From Mactromeris polynyma (taxonomy: Eukaryota > Mollusca > Bivalvia > Venerida > Mactridae): a stretch of 64,000 nucleotides of DNA. Where the stretch lies: contig JASFXZ010000003.1 of the NCBI GenBank assembly GCA_032209605.1, positions 9,426,807-9,490,806 of the forward strand. The letters run 5' to 3'. Each line of letters starts with the position of its first letter. Position 1 is the first letter of the stretch. The position numbers were made by a program, and so were the translations under genes. Of this stretch, positions 21,496 to 33,021 are shown piece by piece. A model generated the notes under the pieces. That model saw only the letters and a list, made by a program, of their open reading frames with translations. It was not told the origin of the DNA and did not search any database.

Positions 21496-21725
21496 GTCTC
21501 CCTTGGCCGAGTGGTAAATGCATCCGCCTTGGGAGCAGGAGGTTCGAACCCGGTTAGGTATCCGTTCTTGTATGGCCGATTGATGAGCCGCCAGCTAGTT
21601 AAACAATGCTTACCGTGTGCCTACCTGCCTGCCTGGCATGAAAGGATAGGAATCGGGAAGTAAATGTGCTCAGAAAGTAGGTGTCTCATAAGTCAGAAAT
21701 GGCTGGCCCTTTAAGTAGGGTAAAC
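21496..21725 (+). mobile_element. SINE family 2, copy 2
   Basis: The head reads 'gtctcccttggccgagtgg', with anticodon-like loop 'cttggga' and B-box 'ggttcgaaccc' (perfect GWTCRANNC). The body includes 'gagccgccagctagttaaa', 'cctgcctgcctggcatg' and the 3' 'gctggcccttta'. It is the best preserved copy of this family in the window. No clear target duplication was found. Confidence 0.82.
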
Positions 21726-22482
21726 ACTATATAACATTGGCCAATGTAGTAGAGCCATTATACAGGAATGTGACTGTTTTTTTAATTCCAGTCCTATATC
21801 GATATGAATTATGTTAAAACATGTTTCAATTAATTAACAAATCCGAGACTTAGTCCTCAAATACCACACACTGAGACTGGTCTATTGTCTAAATATGGAT
21901 GAATTAAGTCGAGCAAGAAATACCACATACATGGTGCACTGCGACCCACATAGCACAGGGAGACATGAAGAAAAAGTAAACAGCATTGCTCAAACTGATA
22001 ATATCGTGTCATTCCTATTCGTGGTATCCCCTCCCACTCATCCAAGCATTATGTACATCTATTGCGGCGCTACCATGTCTTCATACTGACAATGACACTG
22101 TAAACCGTGTACTTGTATTGCCTCTCGACTTCATAAGGATTTGCTTCTTACTTTCTCAACAGGAATAAGAAAGAAACCTTGTGTTACATTGCAAATAAGC
22201 AATGTGTGAGTACGGAAGTATCTTGCTAGATAGATGCATTACAGAGTCTGACAGTTTTTTGAAGACTTCTTAATCGTATAACGTCGAGTAAATAAGTGTA
22301 TATGATTTAATTCACCGTATGTGTGTAGTTATTAGGCGTCCGTATAATTCACGTTGTCTGAGACATCCATTATTTTATGTTTATTGAGAAGTCTTGACTT
22401 CTCATTTGAAGATTTGCTGCCCTGAATGCGTATCTCATTATCTCAACATGTACTTGCTCATTCTGGTCTATTTTTCTGGAAA
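21726..22482. other. No recognisable feature
   Basis: AT-rich sequence. Overlapping frames around 21857-22168 on both strands lack any domain. Confidence 0.5.
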
Positions 22483-22484
22483 TA

Positions 22485-22656
22485 CAGTAAAACCTCACTT
22501 AAAGACCACCCAAATAATTAGACCATCTCAAAATTTAGAGCGCATTTTTTAAGTTCATTTTCACTGCTTTGAATTCAACCTCAATATTAAGACCACCTGA
22601 ATATAATTACCAGTTTCTAGAGTCCCAAGGGTGGTCTTATTATAGAAGTTTTACTG
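22485..22656 (+). mobile_element. Family A MITE, full copy
   Basis: TA flanks both ends. The left terminus is 'cagtaaaacctcactta' and the right terminus is the inverse 'gaagttttactg'. The interior carries 'ttaagaccacc' and 'cccaagggtggtctta' motifs in both orientations. It is 172 bp and non-coding. With the other copies in this window it forms the most abundant family here. Confidence 0.9.
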
Positions 22657-24240
22657 TAAAATTTTGACGGTCGTCTTAAAGGTACATAGTCTTATTTTTT
22701 TAGACAAAACATGCTTAGTCATAAACATGAGAAAATCGATGGTAATTGCTTTCATACAAATTTACTCTACAAAACTGCATTGTCACTTTTCTTACAAGTG
22801 TCCGATATTGGTATTTGCTATGCTGACCTACGCGCCGACTTAGCTCTAGCGTATGAAACACCTGTATCAGACTGTATTAGCAGTTCCAGGAAACTTCAAA
22901 GAAAAGTTGTGATGTACTGTTTTCGACTACGTCTGTATGAAGGCATTAATATTAACATTAACAATTGTTTCTGTAAATAATGTCATGTCCCCTCGTGCTC
23001 GTGTAGTGGCTACACGCATTGTTTGTGGCATTTCCTGATGGACTCCGTTATTGATATGTTTTAATTGAAGTAGATAGTCTTGTAATAAGCAAGAACTAAC
23101 AGTCAATCATCACGTGCACATCATCAAATATCCGCACGTCTTCAGATTACGATTGACGAGTTACTTCAAGTTAGGCTACAAGAATATTTCAGAAGATTCC
23201 ACCATTATCAATTTATGTCAAAACAGCTCAAAATGGGGATATACCCGTAGTATGATATTACGTGGCGCTCTGACTTTCATATATAGGTATTGTGCGGTTT
23301 TATTAACCTCGAATATACGAAAATATTAACTGGACCGTTACATTTCAAAATAGGTGTATTGAAATGTTCGTTTTGGCCCGTAAGGTTGTCGGAGAAAATG
23401 CCGCGGTTCTGTTTTGATAGAAAAGTAATCCAGACAGCAGTTATAGCTTTACGCACGATGACATTTCTTACATAAATTGGCATGTATCGGTCCTGAAAGT
23501 TCATGCACCTGTTCGCGGTCAATCTAACAGCACAATAAGGTGTTCTTAGTCGATTAAGAAATGATTGGAACTTAAATTCGTTTTCATATCGTTGAAATAA
23601 CAGTTGGTGTGCATCATTTCATTTTAAGGCGTACAGTGGTCATTTATGTTACACAATAATATAGATTCATTACACGAAATTATCAATGAACATTTTGATA
23701 CAAACAGCGACTTCTGTTATAGCAACATGCTTGTTATTTCGTTTACGTGATAGTATCAAGGCAGACCATCTTTATACCATTCTTACAGGTTAATCCTATA
23801 TTATAAGGTCATTCGGCTACAAGTTATACCTAACCGTAACTTTCTACTTTCTAGCAAAATTGTCTACCAAAGTAATGCACTACTGTTATACATCATATAT
23901 AGCACTGTTGTGTTTGTCTCTATAAGTCTTTAGAAACCAACATCAATAAATTTCGTTTTTCTAGGAGAAGATAACTGTCAGTATTCGATCTAACTACTTC
24001 GAGAAATTAAATAATGTGAAGTTTAAACATATATAGTTTTCTTTTAATATAGGTCTAGTTTACCGCTGTCATGGTAAAAATATACACGACAAAATACGAA
24101 ACACGTAATTAATGTCATATTCCGAACGGTTAACCGGTTAGCAAAATAACCGAATATTGACATCCCTCATATATACACATTCGAAAAACCACTATTAAAA
24201 CCACTGTGGCCCTACATTCATGTAGGTCTTGTGTGAAACA
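22657..24240. other. No recognisable feature
   Basis: AT-rich DNA. The 89-codon plus frame at 22711-22980 and overlapping frames at 23114-23522 show no domain, and nothing indicates that they are exons. Confidence 0.5.
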
Positions 24241-24244
24241 GGAA

Positions 24245-24470
24245 GTAATGTACTACAAAACCTGAATAAAGGAACATCTCGAATGCACGAGTTGACACGT
24301 GTCCTAATGTGTCTCTATATATAACATCATGTTATCACGTAAACAAACAGACACATGTTTACTTTTGTCGTGAACAGTTGCCTTGGTAATGGATTCGCCC
24401 CATAAATTTGCCTCTCAGAAATGAAATTGCCATTTGCATATACGAACTCAACAGAAGGACAAATATGGTT
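24245..24470 (+). repeat. Duplicated block a, copy 2
   Basis: 'aaaggaacatc', 'gtttacttttgtcgt', 'aaatttgcctc' and 'actcaacagaaggaca' match block a at 16986-17260 at an offset of about 7.24 kb. Divergence is substantial. Confidence 0.55.
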
Positions 24471-24784
24471 TGGCTTAGGAAACTGCAGATTATGTAATTT
24501 CCTACGTGGAAAACACGAAGGAAAAAGATTTTCATTTATGTGAAATAGCCGTTTTATGTACTCACTAGAGCGTTATATTTGTTAAGTGTTATAAATGAGT
24601 TAAATTGAACTGCGTATCCAGTCAGCTACATAAATATCAAATCATCCTATGCAATGCTGCACCATCAACAATTCTTAGTTTGAAAGTGTCTACTTCGCAT
24701 GTCATTTATGCGCTTTTTACGGAATCCGGTGAGTGCCACAAGGAAACTCGTGTGTATACCAACACATTGAGTTTGTTTAGTTTC
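24471..24784. other. No recognisable feature
   Basis: AT-rich DNA between two anchors of the proposed duplication. Confidence 0.5.
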
Positions 24785-24985
24785 CATACGACGTATTAAA
24801 CATTCATATAAGCAGTAAACATAGATAAATGTCATAGACATGGTGATTGGAATACCAACTATTTCAGACGCAATATTGTCTGCAGATCACTCTAAGGAAT
24901 AATTATTATTAGTTTAGATATCCTACGCTATTAAAATCGTATCACTGTGACCATAGTGTTAACTATTCATTACCATGTCGTATTA
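24785..24985 (+). repeat. Dispersed repeat J, copy 3 (duplicated block b)
   Basis: 'gtattaaacattcatataa', 'gataaatgtcat', 'tttagatatc' and 'ttaactattcatta' follow the J order. It lies about 7.06 kb from copy 2. Confidence 0.6.
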
Positions 24986-25039
24986 ATTACCATCACGTAT
25001 TGATAACCATCATATTTAACTGCATTTTAAACAAGAATT

Positions 25040-25270
25040 ACCTTGAAACTAGAAATGTGTCCATAGGACACAGATGCCCCCACTTCCAGCCTTTGTCACG
25101 AAAGCAAAAGCAATTATTCTACCAATAGTTTGTGAATGTGTATCAAAATTACCAATTTAACAACTATTATGGTGACATGTCAAGGGCAATAACTTTGCAC
25201 TAACTGGGCGTTAATATACATGAAACCCCAGGTGCACAACTACGCATGCTGGTGAGCATTCTTGTAAAGT
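25040..25270 (+). repeat. Interspersed repeat of common mollusc type, 5' part
   Basis: 'gaaactagaaatgtgtccat', 'aggacacagatgccccca' and 'gggcaataactttgc' belong to a phrase I associate with abundant mollusc repeats. That association is from memory, not from a search. The window holds only this one clear 5' copy; the element at 62975-63290 may be the 3' part of a related type. Confidence 0.45.
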
Positions 25271-25794
25271 TTTGTGAGTCTGGATCCTATAAAAATTAAT
25301 CATAACATACAGCCACTATCTTTGAAGCACGTGGCAATTCATACAAATACATCAATAAAAGCATTTTATATGGAAAATGGTTACAACAATATCAATAGTG
25401 ACAAATCAATTAGCGAGACACTTATTATTCAAGAACCATCAACTTCAACTAGGACCATAGAAATGATCAAGGCAGCTATGTCAGTCATAGCCCACATTAA
25501 TGAGCGAGTAAATAAATTAAGTGACATTTTGTCACAAATCATTTTCACGTACTGTCACATCTAGCACAAATAATTCAGTTAATAATGTCATGTCATCTTC
25601 CACATAGCGGAGTAATGAGAATCCTACATTACCAGAGTTAGGTATGGATCTGTCGACTTTAAGCAAAACATCTGAGTTTTTAGAGATATCGAGGCTCAAC
25701 CGAGACGGTATAAATTTCTAGCACTGAAATAATGATCATTATTCAGCACATTTTTCGTCTGGAAGTTTAATTCAGTCCATTATACGATATGTTT
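25271..25794. other. No recognisable feature
   Basis: A 96-codon plus frame at 25274-25564 has ordinary-looking polar composition but no domain, no visible splice context and no second copy. It is left unassigned. Confidence 0.45.
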
Positions 25795-25885
25795 GACAGA
25801 GATGGTTCGTCATACATATTGATTCACTGAATGATGATTAACAAAAATGTGCACATGCGCAAAATCTTGTTTCTACGTCATATAA
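25795..25885 (+). repeat. Duplicated block c, copy 2
   Basis: This pairs with 19275-19365 at an offset of about 6.5 kb. The shorter offset compared with block b fits the first region carrying an extra SINE. Confidence 0.5.
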
Positions 25886-26289
25886 CCATCCTATGTTTTA
25901 TATCACAAGGTTTCATATGCTGGACCGAATGTCCTTGATACAATAAGTGACAGGATATTATCGTTATCTAAGAAATAATTTTATCATAACTAATCAAGAA
26001 CAAAATTCCAAATAAATATTCAGGGTTTCTAGTATATATACCTCAGGAAATTACTTTTTCCTGACACAAGAGAGTGAATGTATTTATAAACGTAAATTTG
26101 CCTCGGTTTCAATTATTTAAAATCACTAATGCAATGTCATAACATCAAGCATCTGAGCGCACTAAAAGTATGCAACATAGCATAATTTTCATTATAATGA
26201 TTAAATAAAGGTGATGTAACAAAAACAAATATTTTACGAGCGTCTCGAGATTAAGATTAGACGTATTGGAAAAAGTTTTTCTATAGGTT
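25886..26289. other. No recognisable feature
   Basis: AT-rich DNA preceding the GC-rich island. Confidence 0.5.
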
Positions 26290-26915
26290 TTTTAATAGGT
26301 CCGATCTCACCCCATCGATTGCGTTGGGTTCAGTTGCGTTTGCTGCTGGCAAAGGAACATATTCATCATGTCCTCATTTTGGCTCTTATTATCAGAGAGC
26401 GGCGACCTCTCTTGGAAAGAAATGGCAGCAGTACTGGTCTTGGATCACTGATTCCAGTTCCATCTCCTCCGCCGCCCTACTTGATTTTGATTTTCTACTT
26501 AGTCTTTAAGGACCCATTTTTACAGCGAGCACAAGTTTGCCGTAAGGTGTGCGCTCACCTTGCCTCGTTGGGCACAATGCAAGTACGTTGGCTGTACGGC
26601 GATCTTGCAGCCACCGCAGAATAAAAATGCATCTGGTGCCAAAACCGCAAGATGGACGTGCAGCTCCGTGCTCCTCCTTGCGATGACTGCAATTGTCACG
26701 TGCGTTCACGAAAAAACGTAGCCAACCGCAGTAACTGTTGGACATGTCAAACAGCCTCATGTGGTGGCCTAATTGCTTCTGAGGGCTTAAAAAATGTGCG
26801 GACCCGTGCGTCCAACACACGGATTTTCTGCGAAATTCGTCGTAGACCCGCTGCAGACAGGTGTACGGCCGATTGTGACCGGGGCATAAGCGATTTACAT
26901 TTATATATACATATG
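26290..26915. other. GC-rich island of about 620 bp, unassigned
   Basis: Base composition rises sharply compared with the AT-rich flanks, and CpG is frequent. Frames of 101 codons (+, 26319-26624), 89 codons (+, 26652-26921) and 154 codons (-, 26506-26970) overlap here, as expected when stop-rich AT content falls. None shows a domain I can name. Minus-strand reading gives an acidic/serine patch and a glutamine-rich patch, so a decayed transposon-encoded protein is possible but unproven. Its length matches the extra sequence in the second copy of the proposed duplication, which favours an inserted element. Confidence 0.5.
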
Positions 26916-27497
26916 CTATAGAAGAGATAAAGGGAGAGAACTCTTGAAATGATAGAGGGAGAGACCTCATAACAATACCATGTGCGTTTATCTAAATAGT
27001 GGCGTCAAGTCATCAGAAATCTTATATTCCAGAATCTACAAACAATCCATGTTAATGTATGTATGTGTAATCCTTCATGCTAAGATAATCAAAAAAGAAG
27101 ACAAACTCAAAAAGCTTGCTACGCTTTTCGTATTAACAATGATACATCATCGGACAAACTAAATTCAAATTGTTCATGCGTATCCTGTCAAATAATAAGT
27201 CACCAATACCATTCCATTAACAAATCACGGAATAGTATTCTGTTTTTATATTTATTCATAGTTTCACTGTCGTTTGTCATGTGCATTTTAATAATTCATT
27301 TGACTATCTTGTTTGTATAAATGTACATGTACTTACTCTCATAGAGTATGTTAAAATTATTATTGTAAATTGTATATATTGGATGATTGTATTATACTTA
27401 AATTCAGATATTAATAAATAATTCTGTTCTGTTCTGTGACTATGATTAGATACAATTGAGTACAAATATCTATATAAATCAATAAAGAAAAAATAGG
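26916..27497. other. No recognisable feature
   Basis: AT-rich DNA with short frames only. Confidence 0.5.
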
Positions 27498-27645
27498 ATG
27501 TTAGAGGGAACACCACATACACAAGACAATGCCTCTCCACACGGATCACAAGGAAGCATCAGCCTACGCAACATCGGGGAATGAGGAGATGTAAGGTCAA
27601 ATAGTTATGGGAAGGGGGAAGTAATAATCGTCCAGCGGTTGATTT
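27498..27645 (+). repeat. Dispersed repeat G, copy
   Basis: 'agagggaacaccaca', 'acacaagacaatgcctc', 'cacggatcacaagg' and 'gagatgtaaggtcaaa' are in the order shared by all G copies. It lies directly upstream of repeat I copy 2. Confidence 0.75.
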
Positions 27646-27727
27646 GTCTCCGAGTATCACCCAGAAGGTGTCTTTCATGATTACAGTTTTACACGTCGAA
27701 TAACGATTAAATCCCGCAAGATTTCTG

Positions 27728-27967
27728 CTGTTCCTTGAAAGAACATTTCAATCAAATAATTCTGTCAACAGTTATTCAAACGTCGAATTTTTTTGCAAAT
27801 CGCTGAATGAAAAAAATCGAAAATTGCGAAGAACAATTACAAAAATTTGGGCAAAAAGTTCCAAACAGATTCTTAGCTGAGAATTTAAATTAATCTATCC
27901 AAAAATCTGCAACAGTAAATTACGAATTTTTTATGCGTTTCAATAACATCTAGTTTAGTGTTAAATA
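27728..27967 (+). repeat. Repeat I / duplicated block d, copy 2
   Basis: 'ccttgaaagaacatttcaat' followed by 'aattctgtcaa' matches 20588-20835 at an offset of about 7.14 kb. Later segments 'cttagctga', 'cagtaaatta' and 'aacatcta' keep order and spacing. Confidence 0.75.
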
Positions 27968-28014
27968 TACAGCGGCTGAAATACACTTGTTGTATAAAAA
28001 TAATAATAACTTTC

Positions 28015-28082
28015 TGAATATGGAACGCCGGTACTGTATTTCGTAGTTATACAAAAGACAGTGGCGGCGTTCCATATCTGAA
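28015..28082. other. Hairpin-forming inverted repeat
   Basis: 'atatggaacgccg' and 'cggcgttccatat' face each other across about 35 bp, and weaker pairing extends inward ('actgt' with 'acagt'). It could be a small foldback remnant. No second copy was noticed. Confidence 0.7.
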
Positions 28083-28124
28083 TGTAATATATACAATAAA
28101 CAGAACTGGTAAAGAGATTCATAT

Positions 28125-28280
28125 ATTAAAGGGAACGCCACAAACATAAGACAATGCCTCCCCACACAGACTACAGGGAAAACAACAGCCTAAAACATTA
28201 GGTACTGAGGAAGCGCAATGGTAAACATGTATTGGAATAGGGGAGCAAGAAAAGGTCTGGCCGACGATCAATAACTATAT
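28125..28280 (+). repeat. Dispersed repeat G, copy
   Basis: 'aaagggaacgccaca', 'aagacaatgcctcccca', 'aaacattaggtactgagg' and 'ggtctggccgacgatc' are visible. The last phrase recurs inside family F copy 2 near 29342, which suggests part of a G element was carried into or next to that element. Confidence 0.75.
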
Positions 28281-29029
28281 GTATAGTACATGTATATGAC
28301 TATAAACATTTATAATATGTACTATGTAGTATCTATATCCTGTGAGCCGTTGTCGAAAAAACACAGCACTGAACGCGCGGAGATTCTATTTTAAAATTCT
28401 ACAAATAAATAACAGTTTGCGCAAAACAAAAGCATGTTTACTTATTTGTATAATATCTTGAATCCAATGTGCGGTGCAATGCATTATAACAAACCATTTT
28501 TATCTTTGATTTATCGAAATGTTGTCCCAAAGTATCCTCAGATCACGTATTGCTCTTTGGTTATCATTGTAAACTGCCACTCTATTTGAAATACATTAAA
28601 ATTCACTTTTCCGTACAATTTTTGTGTGTGTATTCATTTGCCCTTGCCAAGCCATCTTGTTTTATCTAGTTGTATCTTTCCGGGCCACTTAGCCTACATA
28701 ATTCTTTGAAATACAATTAAACTAAACATAAATCATAGACAACCATTAACAGATGCTGAGACATCATCTAAATTGTAGACAACAAAATACTCCATATAAT
28801 TATGATAAATGCACTGATCGAATTAATGGGAAATACAAATAGAACAATTATAACAAAACTATTCTATTCTGATAATTCAATAAGTTACTTCATGTTTTTT
28901 GATCTCCCCTAAGTCGATCTGCGTGAGTCATGTTACTTTTATGTATATCTCGACGTCGTTTCTCAAAAATATGTTTTTTTTTCGAAGACATTACCATTCT
29001 CGTACCAGGAAGTAACCTACCCTGGGGAC
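28281..29029. other. No recognisable feature
   Basis: AT-rich DNA between a repeat G copy and family F copy 2. Confidence 0.5.
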
Positions 29030-29455
29030 TTATAGATAGTTCCCTCATTTACAATAATTACGTCCCTGAATAGTCGGCTATATTGACAGGCAAATTTCCT
29101 TAAACTTTATACTAAGGGAATAATATATTTAATGTAAATGATGATAGAATGATCAGATATCAAAAAAACTTGTTCATTATGCTCATGTGGGCAGTTGGCT
29201 CAGAAAGATGAAGAAAACGTGCTCGTCACATGCAACTTCCAATGGTATTTTCCCAATTATCATATACTTTGGATTTACTCCTAAAAGTTCTTATCAGTTT
29301 TGGCTTACAAAATGGCCTATGATTCAGAACAAAAAATGGCCTGGCCGACGATCAAAACCAAGCATGAAGAGCTAAGGGGGACAACAAGAGGGGAATAACT
29401 ATATGTATACATGTATATGACTGTAATTATTGTAGATGTGGGAACTATCTATACA
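29030..29455 (+). mobile_element. Family F TIR element, copy 2, with internal insertion
   Basis: The left end 'gatagttccc' then 'caataattac' and the right end 'gtaattattgtagatgtggg' then 'aactatc' are inverted partners. The interior matches copy 1 at 15274 ('ctcatgtgggcagttggctc'). Near the right end lies extra sequence, about 29340-29420, that includes 'cctggccgacgatcaa' as in repeat G. This extra piece is absent from copy 1. Confidence 0.8.
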
Positions 29456-29783
29456 CATTGTTTAAGACTTACACTCAGAGTCAGACTTTAAAATGTTGAA
29501 TGTTCTTTTTGCTCCTACGTTATTAAACCAGAATAGACTTTAATAAAATTTGACAAATATTTACAATGGGCATCAAAAATTATTCAGACAAAATTTCAAT
29601 CGTTAAGATTAAATGAAAACAAAATGGTAGGCATTATAATTTTGCAAATTTAAAATCCGAATTTTAGTCTTAAAATGTTTGTGAATAAGGCCTCTGTCTT
29701 TAATAACAGATTACGCTAGCGCATCATAGCACAAGGCTAACTGGACGCGGGTTATGGCTTGCAAACGCTATTGGCTAGCAATT
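29456..29783. other. No recognisable feature
   Basis: AT-rich DNA. Confidence 0.5.
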
Positions 29784-29840
29784 GTTCAGTTACGAACATT
29801 GCCGCACGTTGTCGTTCAGTTACGAACATTGCCGGACGTT
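29784..29840 (+). repeat. Two-copy tandem repeat
   Basis: 'gttcagttacgaacattgcc' followed by 'cacgtt' or 'gacgtt' occurs twice in succession. A third, weaker 'tttacgaacg' follows. It is a simple local duplication. Confidence 0.75.
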
Positions 29841-31079
29841 TGCGAATATTTACGAACGGTTTCCTTCCAGATGTTGCATTATGATGTATCCATGCTTTCA
29901 GTTGCCGAACTGTCTTACAAGTAAGATGTACTAATCAATATAAAACATAATTTCGGAATGCATTACCAATCGAATTACCAAGAACATATTTGTACAACAC
30001 AGATTGGAAGTAGCTGACTAAGCATTAAAAGTCATTGTGCCAAGGATATTAATTCTTAAACGATAGACAAAACTGATTACGTCAATTTAGCACGTTGGAG
30101 ATTTCCTCTGCCGGATGCGTATTTTCTAAGGCAAACGTATTTTCGCATTCTGATATATTTTCTGAAAATAAAATCGTATTTCTTGACTTAAAGCTAAATG
30201 AGTTTGATCTTTAAAGCTTGTAATTTCAAGCACGTATTGATAACTTTGGGACAGACGACTGTAATCTCAGTAACAGACAGTCGGATATCAAATGATCAAC
30301 CGTGGATCATGAAGTATGTTCAAATATCGACTGATAAGTAACTTCAATTTGAATACGAGAATTGAAATGAAAGCAGATTTCTCAGTACTGTTATCAATGC
30401 ATGTTGAATGACATACGAGTGGTAGGTATGGTATAAAGTTTCGGTTTGGTTTTCATATCTAGACAGAAGTTATCAATTTGCTTCAAGGAGTGTTTTGGAT
30501 CTATCGTCGTTGTCACTCCAGAGAAACTGCGGATGTTTCTTGTATGCAATTCATTCAAAAGCTGACAGAGGTTATTCGACATTTAAACAGAAACCTTATG
30601 ATACAGACAGCGATATCTCTTATACCACTTATACCATTTGCGTCAGAGTTTGTCTTGACGTTTGTCAAAAGCAGAATATCTGAATTAATTTCTTAAACTT
30701 TAAAAATGAATCGCAAAAGTCCTTTACTGTGCACTTGTAAAACGAATTTAAGGATTATGTACATTCTGACGTGACGTCATCATTTTTAGCTCACTTTTGC
30801 ATCTTGTTCTTAATATTTGAATTTCTATGAAACGAAAAGTAGATGTCCGATTTTAATTAGTTAGGTATATATAAAAGTTGAAAAATATATCTGATAGAAT
30901 ATGTAAAAACTTGAAAATTATGTTTGGGTCACTAATACAGGTTTTGTCGTACTACTGTTGTACATCATATCTCGTATCGTTAGGTAGGTCGTAGGTAAGT
31001 ATATTTTTAATTATGTTTAGAATTCAAGTAGGTCTACACAAAAACACCCGAACGGAATTGCCAAAAATATTTGACCAGG
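29841..31079. other. No recognisable feature
   Basis: AT-rich DNA. Overlapping 60-72-codon frames at 30394-30696 have no domain. Confidence 0.5.
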
Positions 31080-31092
31080 AGGGGGGGGGGGG
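31080..31092 (+). repeat. Poly(G) run
   Basis: A run of about thirteen G in otherwise AT-rich DNA. Such a run is prone to slippage and read error. Confidence 0.85.
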
Positions 31093-32635
31093 CAATTACG
31101 GTTGGGAGATCGGGGTACTGCACGCAATCATTTAGGGATAGTCTGGCGTATCGTGCACGTCTGTCGGGGGGAAACCTGATCAAATCTCAAAGTGAAATAT
31201 ACGAGTTTATTGCAAATCCTTGCAGTATACTTCAAATAAAGCAAAGTCTAATGTGAAACAAAATTAATTAGTCTGAACTGAAAGGCCGCAATAAACGTCT
31301 TTGTATCCAAAACAATGTGTACAAATTTACTTAACATCAAATACAACTGTCGAAATGTGAGACTTAATCAATGAGGTAATTCCTTAATTCCTAGGTATTC
31401 CGGCTTAATGTTTTACCCAATAGGAAACAACACAAGCCCAATAATCTAATTTCATCACCATTTAGCTTGACGTATGATTGTGTTACACAACACGAACGCC
31501 TACAAGCCTAAAACAGGAACGGTCCGGAAATTATACGATATCCCAACAACGGAACTCTCCCATCATTTAAGAAAGACATACAGCCACTTTAAGTGTCATC
31601 AAGTTTCCGATGATAGACAAAGTTTCCAAGTTTAATAGCTATTATAGTGACATAACTATCAATTTGAAATATATCCAGACCACAATATTTCGGCCATTTC
31701 ATCTAAATTGTCAATCAACGCCCTCTTCCTTCACTGCAAACAGTATTTCCTCCAAGATGAATTTACAATAAAGGGTATAGGGAAAACCACGTGCGAACTT
31801 GAACACGGTTCATTGTATCAATTGTACACTATGTGAATACTGAATTTAATACAAAACTGGGCATTTAGTGAGGTATTCCTTATATCAAAGTGATCGTTTA
31901 TTGATAATAAAAATATCTTTTTATACAGAAGGTAACATGTAAAGATGTATACAAAAAAAGTCTTAGAATCTGAAATACAACAATGCCCTCTATGTAACAG
32001 ATAACAACATAAATTAAAACACAATAATTCTATAACACACATTCATTCGGTAAAGACAATCACTCATCAGATTTTCATTTTGTAAACAGTCCATATTATA
32101 TTAAAACATAGAAATATTCAACTGCAATTAATGACATTATTTACAAACTTAGTAGAGAGAATATTTTTTACAATAAAAATGAGTTTAATATTCTTTTCAA
32201 TTCATTGACAGACGAGACCGATCTTATATTGAAAGGAATTTTATTCAAGCTAATAGCACTTCCATTTGTAAAAGAATTTTCAATGGTGTTTATAAGCCAA
32301 TATTTTAGTGTATTACGTTCATGACCGTGACAGAAGAATCCGTCAAATATCACACATTTAGTTTTCTATTCATGCCCAAATTTGTTCATATTGATGATGA
32401 CTGATGGAAAATACTTTCGAGGAAGGTTTACTTAATTGGGATCTACTCTAAGAAATAAATATGGGCGACTTATCTGACTGTAATATCCGGATTGCATCCG
32501 GCCAGATTTAGTGAGTTTCATAAGTATCAAACATGTTTCTAAAAGGGTCACGTAAAATATCTAACATATAGATTAATGAAAGATTAGTTCCAGATAAGTT
32601 TTATTCATAGGAAACTGCATTAATATATCTGGGTC
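31093..32635. other. No recognisable feature
   Basis: AT-rich DNA with short frames on both strands and no repeat copy. Confidence 0.5.
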
Positions 32636-32639
32636 ACGT

Positions 32640-32885
32640 TTCATTAACATTCTTATCTTAAATCTTTTCTTATCTTAAATGTTCGATTTGATAACATTTT
32701 TAAGAACTTCTTAAACCTTTGAAAAAAGCATTCCTTACATTATAGGCTACTTCATCTTAAAGTTACGCAAACAATTGATTAAATTCTTTAGTAAGAAAAG
32801 TTTAATGAAACGCTTTTCTTAGCAAAGAATTTCTTAAGAACGTTCTTAAGCTGAGAAGTTCCTTAAGAAGGCTAATGAAATGGCA
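32640..32885. mobile_element. Foldback-type element rich in 'cttaag' motifs
   Basis: The outer parts 'tttcattaacattc' and 'ggctaatgaaatgg' are inverted partners. Inside, 'cttatctta', 'aagaacttctta', 'tttcttaagaa' and 'cttaagctgag' provide many short inverted motifs. A similar style of element lies at 58270-58499. No protein is encoded. The boundaries are approximate. Confidence 0.55.
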
Positions 32886-33021
32886 TCCTGTTTCTGTCGA
32901 ATGTTTGGATATACTAGAGATACAATTCTGCATGACCGAGACCGAGAAAGTAACTACATAGAACAACTCGCATATATCCAAAGATTTTTCTTCTGGTTGT
33001 TTTGTCCCATGTAATATATAT

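Noticed and set aside
24120..24145. 'aacggttaaccggttagc' as a Grainyhead-type site cluster
   Set aside because: A single short AT/GC palindromic phrase; chance cannot be excluded and there is no gene context.
25274..25564. 96-codon plus-strand frame as a small gene or exon
   Set aside because: No domain, no repeat of the frame elsewhere, no convincing splice or promoter context. RNA data would be needed.
26506..26970. 154-codon minus-strand frame as a gene
   Set aside because: It is the longest non-repeat frame, but it sits in a GC-rich patch where stops are rarer, overlaps frames on the other strand, and shows no domain I can name. Kept only as an unassigned island.
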